Translations under genes and position numbers: made by a program | Shown here: positions 1 to 12,067 of the stretch, one piece after another | Numbering within the stretch: the first letter of the stretch is position 1 | How the letters are laid out: each line of letters opens with the position of its first letter | Notes under the pieces: model-generated | Database searches by the model: none | Told to the model about the DNA's origin: nothing | What the model saw: the letters and a program-made list of their open reading frames with translations, nothing else | Source of the DNA: Geosiphon pyriformis | Lineage: Eukaryota > Glomeromycota > Glomeromycetes > Archaeosporales > Geosiphonaceae | DNA length: 64,000 bases | Direction: 5' to 3' | NCBI GenBank assembly: GCA_016748015.1 | Contig: JAAOMT010000319.1 | Location: forward strand, 1-64,000

Positions 1-900
1 ATGGTTTGGGAAGATATGGGCCTAATATATGTTTGGTTCGTGTCAATGACGTTTCAGATCTTTGATTTATCAGTATTTAGGTAACAAACCCGCTATTGTT
101 AAATTATAACCCTGCCGTATGCCTATATAATATAATTGTTTTTTAATAATTATTGTATTGTGCAATATTCATTAAATTATTTTTGTTTTGTTAAAATAAC
201 ATTCTTATTGTTTTATATATTTAATATTGAATAAAATTCGTTTCATAATTTTAAAATCAAAATAATTGTAAGTTTTAAAATTGGAAAAAATTAAATATAT
301 TTTTATTATTATTTTGCATATATATATGTAACTTTATATTAATTTTAAACTTATTAAATAAAAGTTTATATATTTAATTTAAAAATAAAACAAATTTAAT
401 AATGTTATTTTTTATGTATTAATTAAATATAATTTTAATTAAAACTTAAAATATATAACAAAAATATTACTTACACATTTTTTATATATAACCAATAATT
501 TAAACTTATATTAAGCTATATAAATTAAAAAAACTATTTGTTTTTATTTTATTTAAGTATTTAACAATTTTTTATTTAAATGCTTATTTAATTTTTTATT
601 TTAAACATATTTATATATTTAAGTTCAATAACTTTTATATTAATTAATTATTTTTATTTTTATTATTAATTTATTATTTTTATTATTTAAAGACATATAT
701 TATAGTTTTGTAAATTTTTAAACAACAAAATAATAATAATAATAATAATCCTTTCAATTTAAAAGATTTTAGTATTTAATATTAAATATTAACTATTTTT
801 AACAATTAATAAAAAAATAATTTAAATTATTAAAACACTAATAAAAATTTTTTTTTATTAAAATTTAACAAATGAGATCTAAACACTACTTAATTAAAAG
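1..900. other. A+T-rich intergenic DNA
   Basis: Almost pure A/T sequence with short homopolymers and an (AAT)n patch near 730-750. No reading frame, RNA gene or repeat end could be supported. The LINE to the right probably begins somewhere near the right end of this stretch. Confidence 0.6.
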
Positions 901-1033
901 GAATTTAATTTTTCTCTTGTTGATCCCCTGACCATGACAAGAGCAAAAAATTTTTTGAAGAAATCACTTATCTTTTCCCTTTTACTCTTTGTTTCCCTAA
1001 GTCATTTCATCCAACATACCTCCTTTTATCATA

Positions 1034-2997
1034 ATGGAGCAGGTGGGTTTGTCTGTTGGTAGTTCTGATTCGGTTTTGGCTGAGTTGGGGACCTGGTCTG
1101 GTGCCAAAAAAAAGGCACATGTTAAAAGTGTCTACTCTTATAGTTCTTTATTCAAAAAGCCGAAAAAGTCTGATGCTTCTGGCATCATAGTAGATTCGTC
1201 GGCTGGATCTCTGTTTGCTAATATATTACAAGATACCAGTGTTGAGCATACTAAATCTTGGGGCAGTGAAATGGACAGTGAAGAAAACAGTGTTAGTAAA
1301 GTATCAGATATAGAAAACATGAAGAACATAGTCACTAAAGAAATGAGCTATGTTAATTTTAACACTTTTGAGACAAATGACATGATGAATGATGCTACTC
1401 TGAGGAAAACACAAATGAGAACTTATGTGCTGGAACAGCCGCCGAAAGTGCCTTCTTTTGATGCTTTGAGTGATAATGATGCCAAATTAGTGCTTTTGGG
1501 GCCTAAGTTTTCTGGATCTTATAAGCTGTTATTGGCTGAATCATGTGATCAGAATGTTAGGAATTTTGGCTCTGCTAAGTTATTTGCACTGGATATTAAA
1601 CTGTCAGCAATTTCTGGGAAGACTAATAGTGATAAATTAATCACAATTAAAAAAATTTTTTATTATATTGATGGTTTTGGGAGGGCTTCCACTTCCTTAA
1701 AATTTCCTGGAATCATTAAGTCATCTTTTACATCCAAATTTAATTTAGATAAGGCAAAGGAATTGGCAATCTGTGAGAAAATTTTTGTTAATGATAATCT
1801 AAGAAAAGTAAATATTTACTCAGATCAGAAAATAATTGTCAAGAAAATTCCTGTTGATTTTTCCAAATCGGCTGTGGAATCTGTTTTTTCCAAATTTGGT
1901 AAGATAGTGTCTATCAAAATGCAACTGATTAGTTTATGGCAAAAAGTCTTAGTGGAGTTTGATTTATTTGAAGTAGCTAGTTTAGTTGCTTCCAAGTAGT
2001 CTGTTTTCATGAAAAAGGATTCTGTGCAAGTAGTCTTGGCAATTGAGGATAAACAATCTTGGATATTTAGGGATTGGCATAGAGCTTTGCTCTATACTTT
2101 ACCAGTTGGTATCACTGCTTATGATTTGTCTGGTTTACTTGAATTATATGGTGGGAGGACCTGTTTTATTGGTCACAATCCTAGTTTTTATGTATATGAC
2201 AGATGTGCTATGGTTTGTTTTGTTGATAAGACATCCAAGTTGGCTGCTATTGGCTCTGTTCCTGTTTTTAAGAGTGTGAATCTGTACTGGGCTAACCTTT
2301 TTCTGGCTTGTTGTGCCACATGCAAACAATTTGGTCATATCTTAGATGCGTGTTCAGTTGGTGGGAATTCTGGAGTTCATGGGAAGTAGATGGTGACTAA
2401 TCAAGATCGGGTTTATCTGGCCAATATTTATAAAAAAAAGCAGGCACCTATTATTTGCTTGGTTTCTTTTAGTGGCAGAATTTGGGCTCAAGTTGCAGGT
2501 GGTTCCTCTTTTCTTTTAAGTTCTTTGTCTCCTTTAGGTACTGGTCCATCTTCTGGCACTAAACTTTCTATTGGTACTTGGTTCTCTTTTAGCAGTGCCA
2601 ATCCCTATAGTGTCTCTAGTTTGTTCAATTACTTGGCGTCTTTGGAGCTTTTAACTAATCAGGTTTCTGATATTGTGAGAAAGTTGAGCTTTGTGAAACT
2701 AGTGCCTTTGTCACCTGTTCACATGAGCTTCTTTTGGCTGTTTTTACATCTTTGGCTCCAGAAGTTAACTCGAATATAGTTTTGGATGGTGTGCCAGAGC
2801 TTTCTGTTCCCTTTTTTTCTGCTGTTGTTGATAATACTTCTGGTTTCAGTTTGAGTAGCTCCAAGATGCTAACCACCAAAGTGGATGGATTAGAGTCAAA
2901 AATGATGTCTTTGGAAACTTTAATTAGTTCAGTATTGATCAGATTGGATCATTTGTGTTCTGGTTCTGGCTCCCTATTACCTTTTTCATCCCAATAA
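1034..2997 (+). pseudogene. LINE ORF1 (RNA-binding, RRM-like plus CCHC zinc knuckle), broken
   Basis: ORF1 of the first LINE, expected to bind element RNA in the ribonucleoprotein. Frame 2 is open from 1034 to 1999 (321 codons), continues at 2009-2389 and 2390-2779 past TAG stops at 1997-1999 and 2387-2389, then shifts to another frame (2734-2997). Around residues 265-315 there is an RRM-like pattern (KKIPVDF, VFSKFGKIVSIKM, WQKVLVEF). The second segment carries a complete CX2CX4HX4C knuckle (CATCKQFGHILDAC, near 2319-2360). The two stops fall where I recall Trp (TGG) and Gln (CAG) in related copies, so each needs only one transition. The C-terminal part is Ser/Thr-rich and ends just before the endonuclease frame. 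Confidence 0.8.
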
Positions 2998-5900
2998 GTG
3001 GTTTGGTTTGGAAATTTGCTATGTGCAACATTCGAGGTATCAATGTTCCTACAAAACAAGTGGATGTTGTTCACTGGCATATAAGTTCTGAGAATATGAT
3101 TTCTTTCATTACTGAGATAAAGTTGAGGTCTACCTCTGAGCTTTGGATTAAGGATAAATATGATAGAGTTCAGATTTTTACTTCTGGTTTGAATGTTGGA
3201 TATCTTGGTGCTGGTGTTGTTGTTGTCATGAACAATTCTTTGGCTTATCATGTTTCTAAGATTGAGGTGGTTTCTGGTCAGATTATTTTGGTGCAGCTTC
3301 TATTCAAGAGCAAGCTCTTGGTGTCTGTTCTCAGTTTGTATGCTGGTGCATCTGCTGGCATCTATTTTGGGCAAGCATCTAAGGTTAACTCTATCATTGC
3401 TAAGACTGTTAACACCAGTACTTTTGTGGTCTTGGGTGGGAATTTTAATGAGTGTGGGTCTAGAAGAAATACAAGTTTCAAGTTCTGCTCAAGTTTGGGT
3501 CTAGTTAATTTATTTAATGGCTATCATTTGATTAAGGCTCCTATGTGGTGCAATTTAAAAGGTGTTGAGAGGACCATTGATTACATTTTTGTTAGTGAAA
3601 GTCTATTTTTCGCTGTTGTAAAATGTTGGGTTGGTTCTGTTTCTGATTTTTTTAATACAGACCATAATGCTGTGACAGTATCAATCGGTCTGGGTGGGCT
3701 CCTGGATGTTCAGTTGAATGGTTTATGCAAACAGGCTAACAAGAATTGTTAGAAGTTCAAAATCAAGGATGCAGACAGTACTGGGTGGTCTTGCTTTAGA
3801 GATTACTCCTCCATCAGAATTCTGATAATAAAGGATAGGTTTCTTACTGCAGCTGTGAGTCATAATTTAGATGCTATGTAGTCACTACTGAAAAAGGCAT
3901 TAGTGGGTTCTGCAGATGAGATCTTTTCTAGACTTTGGTTCAGTGATTTTTAGTGTTCAAAAAATAAGCAGTCTTCTAAATTTCTGGAATTGAAGTTGTT
4001 AGTTGCCAAGATTGTTAAGAGGTTAGAATCTGATGACACTTTCGGGTTCAATTGTCTTGTTAAAAAATGGTTAATTTTGGATGCTGATAAGGCTCTTGTG
4101 TTAAGAAACATGGTTTATGCTGATCAAAAAATGATAGACATTCTTAAATATTTGTCAATTGTCAGAAAAGGGTACAGAAAATCCAAAATATATGAATCAA
4201 AATTGGTGCAAGAGGCTTCTATTAAAGCAGCTATTGAGAAATGCATGGAGAAGTTTTGTTTGAACAAGAACAATATGATCAGAAGTGTTTTGGATAGACT
4301 CTTTTGAAAGGTAGTGTTGGATTACTTGGTGGTTAATGATGAGCTGGTATTGGATCCAGATGGGATAAAATTGAATGTTGACAGGATCATAGAAGGTTGG
4401 ACAAGGAAATATGTGGTGCCTTCTGCATTGTCTAATCTCTGGGCTTGCCAGTATGTATCATTGAACTATGTTAAAGATAATGTTTTTTCTGGTGTAATAG
4501 ATGTGATTGTCATAAGTAAGTTGCTTGTAATTGTTGGTGGTCTGTCTGATGACAAAGCTGCTGGCTTGTTTGGCATTCTGAACAAACTTTGGAAGCATGG
4601 TGGCAAGAGTATAATGAAGTGCCTTTTGGTGTTGTTGAATGAATGTCTCTTTATTGGTACAGTGCCTGCCTTGTAAAAAAGAGCATGGTTTTCAATGATT
4701 CCTAAATCTTATAATTGGAATGGAATTTTCACGAATATCCACCTTATTGCTTTAATTAAGACAGCCAGAAAGATTTTTTCTGATAAAATTTTTTTCGCTT
4801 ACAGCAAGTTTGGTGTTTTTCATGGTGACAATTTTTCAGTGTTAAAGAGTATCTTTACTCAGGTTCTGGTGTTTGCTGTTGGGTTGGTGGTTGAAGATGC
4901 TCTTGAAAAAAATAAGGAACTTTGGTTGGTTTTGCAGGATATGCGTAAGGCATATAATTCTGTTGGTTGGCACTACTTAAAGGCTAGCCTACGGCATATC
5001 AAGATATGTGACAAATTTATCAAGTTTTTTGGTAGTATTTATGAGAATAGGATTAACAGAGTAATAACCAATTTTGGCCTCTTAAATGGTTATAGGGTAC
5101 ATGATAGTTTGGATCAGAGTGAGGTTTTTTCACCCCTTCTTTGAAGGATTTTCTATAATCTGCTATTGTATGAAGTTAAAAGACATAAGCATTTATGTAG
5201 GTACCAAATTAATATTAAGTTTGTGGCTAAATTGGACAGAGTTGAGAGTAATGATGGAATGTCTTCCTTTTTTGCAGCTGAGGCTTTTGTTAATAACATT
5301 ATTTGGATCAAAGATTGCCAAGCATCAATGCAATATGCCTTGGACATTGCTAGTAATTTCTTTTTGATTAATGATATTTTCATCAATAGTAAGAAAACTG
5401 TAACCATTCCTATTAACCAGAGTGTTAAGGTTGCTTCTCTGAATATTAATGGACAGCCAATTTCTATTGCCAAAAGAGGCAAAGCACACAGATATTTGGG
5501 GATTTTTTTGTCAACAGAGGACTTGTCTAGGTCTAGTTTGGCCAAGACTCATTCAGATGTTCATTTTTTTGCCAATGTAGTGCTCAGGAAGGCTATCACA
5601 GATAAGCAGTTTTTGTATTTAGTGTCAGCTGTCTTATAATCCATTGTCAACTATCATACTCAATTTAGCTTTGTTTCTTTGAATGTGTGCCACAAGTAGA
5701 ATGCCTTGGTCAGAAAGGGTCTTAAGCTTAAGGCTGGTCTTTCTCATGACTTTCCTAATGCAGCTTTACATCATTCCTCATTGTATGGCCTGAAATCTTT
5801 TGAGCAGATACAGACTGAGAGCAAATTGGCTGCTGTGATCACATTTTCTAATGCTTCAGACATTTTGGAACGTTTGTTTGATTATAAATTCCTGGATTTG

Positions 5901-7671
5901 CAGGTTCTGGATTGGACTCCTTTGAATCCTCTGCAGTTCCCTGTCAAGTTGCATGTTAATTCTGTGAACAATTTTTTGGCTGGTATGGTTAAGATTTTTT
6001 TGGGTAATAAGCTGTCTTTGGCAAATAACCTGCCTTGCTTTTCATGATCCTGGTAATTTTCTTATGTTATTGGTGTTGGGAAGTGCTTCTTATTTTGGTT
6101 TTGTTCATTCTTTGAAGTAATTTAGTGTTGCCTTTGGAAACAGATTGTTTGACAAGAAGGGTCATGTAATAGATTGGAAAACTTTTCGCCAGTAGAAAAA
6201 GCTCAACCCAAGAGGGTCTGTCCCTTATTAGTTCAATTTCACATCTGGGTTTTTGCATGATGGTGGTGTTTTGCTATCTGGTCTGACTAGAGTCAATCAT
6301 CTTTCTGGTTTGGACATTCTGGCTTCTGGGAAGTTTTTTAATTTGCATAATAGTTTACACAAATTATGGTTTGGTTTTTTTGAGATTTTTACAGATGGTT
6401 CACTAAAAGCTTTTGGCTTTTCTAGTGTTGTTGGTAGTGCTGCTGCATATTTTTCTGCCATCAACTATAGTATTAATATTAGAGTCTGTGGTTTGATGTC
6501 TTTCACCTTGGCCAAGTTGCAGGCTGTTGCTTTGGCATTAGAATGTGTTCTATTTTCTAGTGCGGTGACAGTACACTTTGATAGCCAAGCTGTCATTGAC
6601 ACATGTGTCTCTGAATTGTCTCATCTGGTGCCTGATTTCTGAGTTCCGTGCTGGGTAGAGAGACATTACATTTTTAATTTGATTAGTAAGAAAAATTTGA
6701 GTGTGAGTTGGGTCAAAGTTAAAGGTCATTCTGGTGTTTGTGGCAATATTAAAGCTGATGCTGCTGCTGGTGCTGCTGTATGTTCTCAGTTTTTTTTGCC
6801 TATTGGGATGTGGAAACAGCTTTTAATTGCTGAGAATATGGTCATGTCTGGCAATGCCCACCATTTTGTTAGGGATCTGTTTAGGTCTATATGCCAGGCA
6901 CATTGGGAGACTGGGCCTGGCTGTGATATGATTCAGAGTAGTTTGATCAAATGTGTGGACTAGAATGCTACCTTAAGAGTGTGACACCCTAATTCACACA
7001 TGCTTACTGGGTCTACTAGCCAGAAGTCTTCTGTGCTGTAGTCATATTTGATAAAGGCTGTGCACTATTGACTCTCTATAGCTGTTCAAAAAAAATTGTA
7101 TAATAAGAGTTACTCTAGTGTGCTGTGCTTATTGTGTAGAGAGATGGAGTTGCCCGATTATGTGTTTTCTTGTGCCATAGATGCTAGTGTCTGAGATGAG
7201 ATCTTTGCTGAGACCATTGCATCTTGGATTTCTTTGGTGAGTTCTTGTGTTTTGTCTTCTTCTGCTGTTCTGTAGTTTCTCAGTTGTTGTTTCTCGAATG
7301 TTGGTTTGTATTTTGTTCTGTGTAAGGGATTTGTCATAAGTGATTGGTGCTCAGAGGCTGTTGAAGTTTTTGAAGTCAGGAAGGTGGCTGTTGGTATTGT
7401 TGTCAATTTTGTAAGGAGTGTTGTTGAGCTACACCATAATAAGGTCTGGCTAATAAGATCTAGTTATAGAGTGAGCATGGAAAAAGCTGGTTCAGTTAGG
7501 AATGATGAAGTAGTATTAGGTTTGTCACATTGCAGGACATTTGTGTTGTCTGATGGCATGGTTTGGATGCTTGGTGTTTTGGGTTTTTTTTCTGTTAGCT
7601 TTGATTATCATAGACCTAAACTTTTCTTTTCTGGTTTGGATTTCAGTCCTCAAATCATTATAAGTGTGTAG
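2955..7671 (+). pseudogene. LINE ORF2 polyprotein (endonuclease-RT-RNase H), broken
   Basis: The APE-type endonuclease spans about 3020-3752 (CNIRG, FVVLGGNFNE, IDYIFVS, TDHNAV). The reverse transcriptase region lies at 3990-5639 in the same frame, with LVLQDMRKAYNSVGW and DQSEVFSPLL. The catalytic box reads AFVNNIIW at about 5284-5307 where the family has FVDD, so both metal-binding Asp are Asn. RNase H follows a frame change after 6047: IFTDGSL, HFDSQAVID and VKGHSGVCGN at 6253-6963. The distal region (7306-7671) carries the conserved C-terminal block seen in related elements. Stops at about 3750, 3879, 3951, 4305, 4674, 5142, 5637 and 5697 divide the frame. Neighbouring residues suggest original Trp, Arg or Gln codons. 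Confidence 0.85.
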
Positions 7672-7797
7672 TATTGCTTTGTCTGACCTGAATGGCTAGC
7701 CATATGTAGTAAGTACATGAGCTGTATTTAATCTGGGCCTTTTAGTTTGACTCTATATACTAGACAGCAGTTGGATTTTATTCATAAAACATGTAAT

Positions 7798-7813
7798 AAA
7801 AAAAAAAAAAAAA
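7798..7813 (+). repeat. Poly-A tail of the first LINE
   Basis: A run of A residues directly after a 3' UTR-like stretch (TTGGATTTTATTCATAAAAC). The same pre-tail motif recurs in altered form before the (TAAA)n tail of the second element (TTGGATCTTGCTCATTAAA). It marks the 3' boundary of the insertion. Confidence 0.75.
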
Positions 7814-9731
7814 TTTATTATTATTGTTATAATTAAAATGATTATTATATATATATTATATATTAAAATTTGTAATTATTAATTATTTTATTATTGTTTT
7901 ACTAATAAAATAGTTAATATAGTCAAATTTTTATAAAAAAACATAATTAAAACATACAAATTATGTTTTATTTTAAAGATATTTTATTATAAAATTTTAT
8001 AATTATTATTAAATAAACTATATTTATTTATTAAATTAATTATTATTATTATTATTATTAAAATATTGATTAATTGTTTTAAAATCTTTATTTTCTCATA
8101 TTTATATAATTTTTTTTTTAAATAAATTTTGGTTTTCTATATTGAAATTTTTTTTTGTTAATTGTTTTTTAAATCTAATTATTTTTTTTAATGCTTTATA
8201 TGCTTTTGTAATTATATTTATAGCAGATAAAAATTCTTTTAATTTTTTTTTTGAATTATTAATTATATTTTTAATTTGAGTATTAACTAAAATTATATCT
8301 ACAATTTTATTATTATTAAGAATATTTTTAATTGCTAATAATTCATTAACTGCTATAATATAATCTTTAAAATTTTCGATTAATTGTTGTGTATTTAATA
8401 ATAAATTATTGAATATATTTATAATAATTAATGTTTTAGATTCTTAAATTTCTAATTTTTGATTATAAAAAAAAATATTTGTTTTTTGCCAATAATTTTG
8501 AATTATAATAGGCGTTACTTAAAATTATGATTAAATAATATAACCAATTACTTGTTTTATGTTTAATTTATTTTTATAAAATAAATTAATATTATATAAA
8601 ATTATATAATATATAATAATACTAATATTTATTAATTAAAAATATAATGTTGTATTTGGAAAAAAATAATGCAAAATAATATTAATTAATTAAAATAAAG
8701 TTTTTTCAATTTAAGTATGATAAAAATTTACATTATTAATCAAAAATAATATGCTGATTTTGAATTTAAAAATTTTTATTTATATATTTAAGTTATGTTT
8801 TCTATATATCTAAATACATCTATGTTTTAAAATTACATTTGTAAATTATAAATAGATTAAAAGTATTAATTTTTTTAAAGCATTTTGAATTTTTTGTATG
8901 TTCAATTATTAAAAATTGTAATTTATAAGATTTAATTAAATTTGTAGCCAAAAAAAATTGTAATTTGAGATTTATTTTATAAAAAACCCAATTAATTTAA
9001 TATAATAATAATTAGTAAATATAATACACTGATTTTTTTTGTATTTTAATATTTTGTAAGTATTTAATTTAGTTTCATATAAAAAAATAATTCTGTTTTA
9101 TTAGTATTATATATGTTAACAGAATTAAATTCAAATATAATATTTTTCTATTTTTTTTATTTTTTGGTAATTTTTAGTTAATATATTTTTTACTTTACTA
9201 TAAAATTAATAAACATATAACTAGTTTTGTTTTTTGAATTTTTAAACTTATTTATTTGATAATTGTATTTTATTTTTATATATACCAAGAAATTTGGCAA
9301 ATTTTTTTTCTTTTTTTAATTAGTTAATTATTAAATTTAATAGTGGCTGTAATTATTTGTTTTCTCAATAACTTAAAATTTGATCTAATAATAAAAAATT
9401 AATGCTTTTATGTTAAATAGATCTTTTTAAGATTTTATTAATTTTAATATTTAACTATTTTGTATGTTTTTTAATTATTTTAGAAATAGTTAGACAAAAA
9501 ATATAAAGTTTTAAATATTTATAATTAAAATAAATTATAATATTATTATGTTTTATATTATAATAATTTTTGCAATATTGATAAATTTTTTTATAAAAAT
9601 GTTATTAATTGTTGTTTATTTTTGTTTTTTAAATAAAAATTTTAATATTATAATAATTTAGCAAATCTGTTAAAAAATATGTCTATAATAATAATATTAA
9701 ATTTAATTTTAACAAGTTTAAATTAAAATAC
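7814..9731. other. A+T-rich intergenic DNA between two LINEs
   Basis: Extremely A/T-rich, with (ATT)n at about 8038-8060. Apart from the open frame at 8102-8443 on the minus strand nothing could be supported. It is probably old, mutation-saturated transposon DNA, which is an inference from composition only. Confidence 0.5.
8102..8443 (-). other. ATG-less open frame of 113 codons in A/T-saturated DNA
   Basis: Reading the minus strand from a stop at 8444-8446, 113 codons stay open until TAA at 8102-8104, despite A+T of roughly 90 percent, where stops should be frequent. There is no ATG. The translation is rich in Ile, Asn, Lys and Leu with helical, coiled-coil-like stretches (NTQQLIENFKDYI, KKKLKEFLSAI). 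It does not resemble the LINE proteins, and no family was recognised. It may be the remnant of a transposon-encoded coiled-coil protein, or chance. Confidence 0.3.
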
Positions 9732-9742
9732 AATAGAGACTA
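9732..9742. repeat. Target-site duplication, left copy
   Basis: The 11-bp sequence AATAGAGACTA occurs immediately before the second LINE-like element. It is repeated exactly at 12057-12067 immediately after that element's (TAAA)n tail. Confidence 0.8.
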
Positions 9743-12056
9743 GAGCATTTAATTAATAATTTGGAAAAAAAAAACTCTTTGTCTTCTTAATTTTATGACT
9801 ACAACCAGAGCAAAGAGTAAAAAGACTACACTTGATATCTGTCTTAAAATATCTAATAAAATTTCAATTAGAAGAGCTCTTTTTGTTGTAGAAGCAACTA
9901 GGCAAAACGTTTTAGAAGCCTTTCCCTTACCTAGTAATTGTGATAAGCTGCCTTTGATAGCCACTAAAGCAACTTTTTCATCTTTGGTTGGTTTTTCACC
10001 AGTCAAAGTCTCCTCAAAAAGACACACCTGGGTTAGTCTTAGTGTTGCCTCCACCCCAACCAAGAGCCCAAAAGTTTTTAATAATAGACTAGTAAATAAG
10101 CTGGTATTTCTCTCCATAGCTTCAACATCTGGTGCTGCTAGCACTTCTTTTTCAAAAAAAATGGTCAAAAAGACCAAAAGTTTAGATAAGTGGAAGCAGT
10201 CGCTTGTCTCTGCTATTGTTACACCGAACCCCTTTGTGGTTCCCAATGAGATTTTAGATGAGATCTCTATAGCATTATCTGGCACATCATCTAAGATGGA
10301 CCAAGATCAACTACTGGCTGTATTGCCAAATATGGTGTCTTTTGGTAGATCATCACTGGTTTTAGAAGCAAAACAATCTTCTTCTATTAGATTATCTGTT
10401 CTTGGGAACTGGACTGATTAAATGAAAACTGATTCATCTCCTCCTCTAGTTTCTGGTGCTACTTTTGGTGGTGCTTGGGAAACTATTACTAGTCGTCAAA
10501 GGTTTGTTGGGTGGGTGGCCTCCACTCTGGTGCTTGGTGCTATTTTTAAGATCAAATTGGCTTATGTTAAGACTGTTTTTCAGTCTGTGCATAGTTTCTT
10601 GGGTGCTAAATCTGTTTCAAAAGACAATGTGAAGCTTTTTTGTGTGGAGTTTGCTTCTCAACAGTCTTTGGATGCTGCATTTCTGGTTGAGCTTACAAGC
10701 TCTGTTTATTTGACCACTCTCAAAATTGCCAAGTTTTTAGTAGTTTCTGAATCTGGTTCCTTTTTTGCTGCTGTTGCACTGCATAATGTACCTTTAGATG
10801 TGTTTGCTACTAACATTAAGTTAGCTCTCAGTGTGTTTGGTAGTATCACTTGTGTTGTGCTAAAGCCTGCTGGCATTTGGCAGTATGTAGTGATTTATTT
10901 TGAAAAGTTGAACTCTGCTGTGTCTGCTTTGAAGCATTGGTCAATCTTGGTGGGCAAGAATAGTGTTAGAATCCTCTCTCTGGTAAATTAAAATGAGACT
11001 ATTTTGTTTCGTGATAAGTTTAAGGCCAAATTGGTCAACCTTCCCTCTGGCTGTACCACCTTTGAAATCAGTGATATGATTTCTTAGATTGGTGGTCAAA
11101 CATGTTTCATCCCTCGTTCTCCTGGTTCTGGTTATCGTTCCCAGTTTGCTTTGGTTACATTTGACTCTCAAGGCAATTTGAATTCTGCTGTAGTCAAAAC
11201 TAGTACTCTAAGAAAATGCCATATCTGGTGGAAAACTCCTGGCTGTTGGCACTGCTTTATGTGTCAAAAAATGAGCCATCTGGCCGTGGATTGCAAGATT
11301 TTTCCACCTTCCACTCCCAAGATTCTCAAGGTTTTTAAGTTTCATTTTGTGGGTTCTGCTTCATATGCCAAGACTGCTACTTCTTCTGGTCTTTCTGAGT
11401 TTCCTTCTTTAGTGGCTCTTTCGGCTGCTTCTACTGCTGATTCTGTTGTTGATTCCAGATTGGACTCTTTAAAAAAGCAGATTTCGGATTTGGCTGCTCT
11501 GGTTAAGTCTATTGTTGAACCTATTGGTTCTTTGGTCGCTTTGGTGTCTTGTCTTCTTGATGATAATGCTGTTAAAGCTGTTCAGGTTGAGAAAAATATC
11601 ATTTCTATGAAGAGTGCTGCTAACAATTTTGCTAAATTTATGGTTGGAGTTTCTAAGGACATTGCTTGTCTTAGATCTGAAGTTGACTTTGGTGATATAG
11701 ATTATGATAGTATACTGGCTGCTAAGCCTTCCTTTTTAAGTGAAGGCACAGTTGAGCATGTTATTGCTTTGTAGTGAATGTCTAATGCTGAAACCAAGAG
11801 CAATATTGAATCTACTAGATTGTTTCTTAGTGAGTTTATTTTTGACTCTAGGAATTTGAATGGTATCATTGAGAGAATTCGTAAGTTGGAGTTATTTTCA
11901 CCTATTTTAGATTCAGTGTAGTGAATCCTTAATTGGGTCGAGTGTCTGATCATGTGTAGAAAACACATGATTTACACCTATAATGTAATTCCTTCTGTGA
12001 TAGTATAGTTTTAGGTTGTATTTGGATCTTGCTCATTAAATAAATAAATAAATAAA
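9743..12056 (+). mobile_element. ORF1-only (HAL1-like) non-autonomous LINE relative, complete between target-site duplications
   Basis: A 2.3-kb G/T-rich insertion bounded by perfect 11-bp direct repeats (AATAGAGACTA) and ending in a (TAAA)n tail (about 12036-12056). Both are hallmarks of target-primed reverse transcription. It encodes one long gag-like frame with a CCHC knuckle and then about 130 bp of 3' UTR, with no endonuclease, reverse transcriptase or RNase H. The 5' region resembles the first LINE at the start of the protein, and the 3' UTR motif before the tail is also related. This suggests mobilisation in trans by LINEs of this group. It could instead be a full-length element with an internal deletion, but the intact end of the frame argues for a genuine ORF1-only family. 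Confidence 0.75.
9795..11921 (+). pseudogene. Gag-like ORF1 protein with CCHC zinc knuckle, interrupted by stops only
   Basis: The protein starts at ATG 9795 (MTTTRAKSKKT) and stays in one frame to a TAG at 11919-11921. It is broken only by in-frame stops at 10419 (TAA), 10989 (TAA), about 11085 (TAG) and 11772-11777 (TAG TGA); no frameshift is needed. An RRM-like segment lies near 10770-10975 (VALHNVPLD, VFGSITCVVLKPAGIWQYVV), and a CX2CX4HX4C knuckle (CFMCQKMSHLAVDC) at about 11255-11296. A coiled-coil-prone C terminus follows (LDSLKKQISDLAALVKSIV). The stops coincide with positions where Gln, Trp or Arg would restore the frame by one transition. The likely role is RNA binding in a retrotransposon particle. 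Confidence 0.8.
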
Positions 12057-12067
12057 AATAGAGACTA
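12057..12067. repeat. Target-site duplication, right copy
   Basis: Exact repeat of AATAGAGACTA at 9732-9742. It directly follows the (TAAA)n tail of the ORF1-only element. Confidence 0.8.

Larger units (their letters stand above)
900..7813 (+). mobile_element. LINE-type non-LTR retrotransposon, nearly full length, inactivated
   Basis: The segment has a distinct base composition (G/T-rich plus strand, almost no CpG) against an A/T background. It carries in order an ORF1 with an RRM-like region and a CCHC knuckle, an APE-type endonuclease, a reverse transcriptase, an RNase H and a C-terminal region, then a poly-A tail at 7798-7813. This is the architecture of RNase H-containing LINEs that are abundant in Rhizophagus. 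The 3' end is clear from the poly-A run; the 5' end is uncertain (roughly 880-1030), although an ATG at 934 reads MTRAK, like the MTTTRAK start of the second element. No convincing target-site duplication could be picked out of the A/T-rich flanks. All protein domains are interrupted by stops or shifts, so the copy cannot move by itself. Confidence 0.9.
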
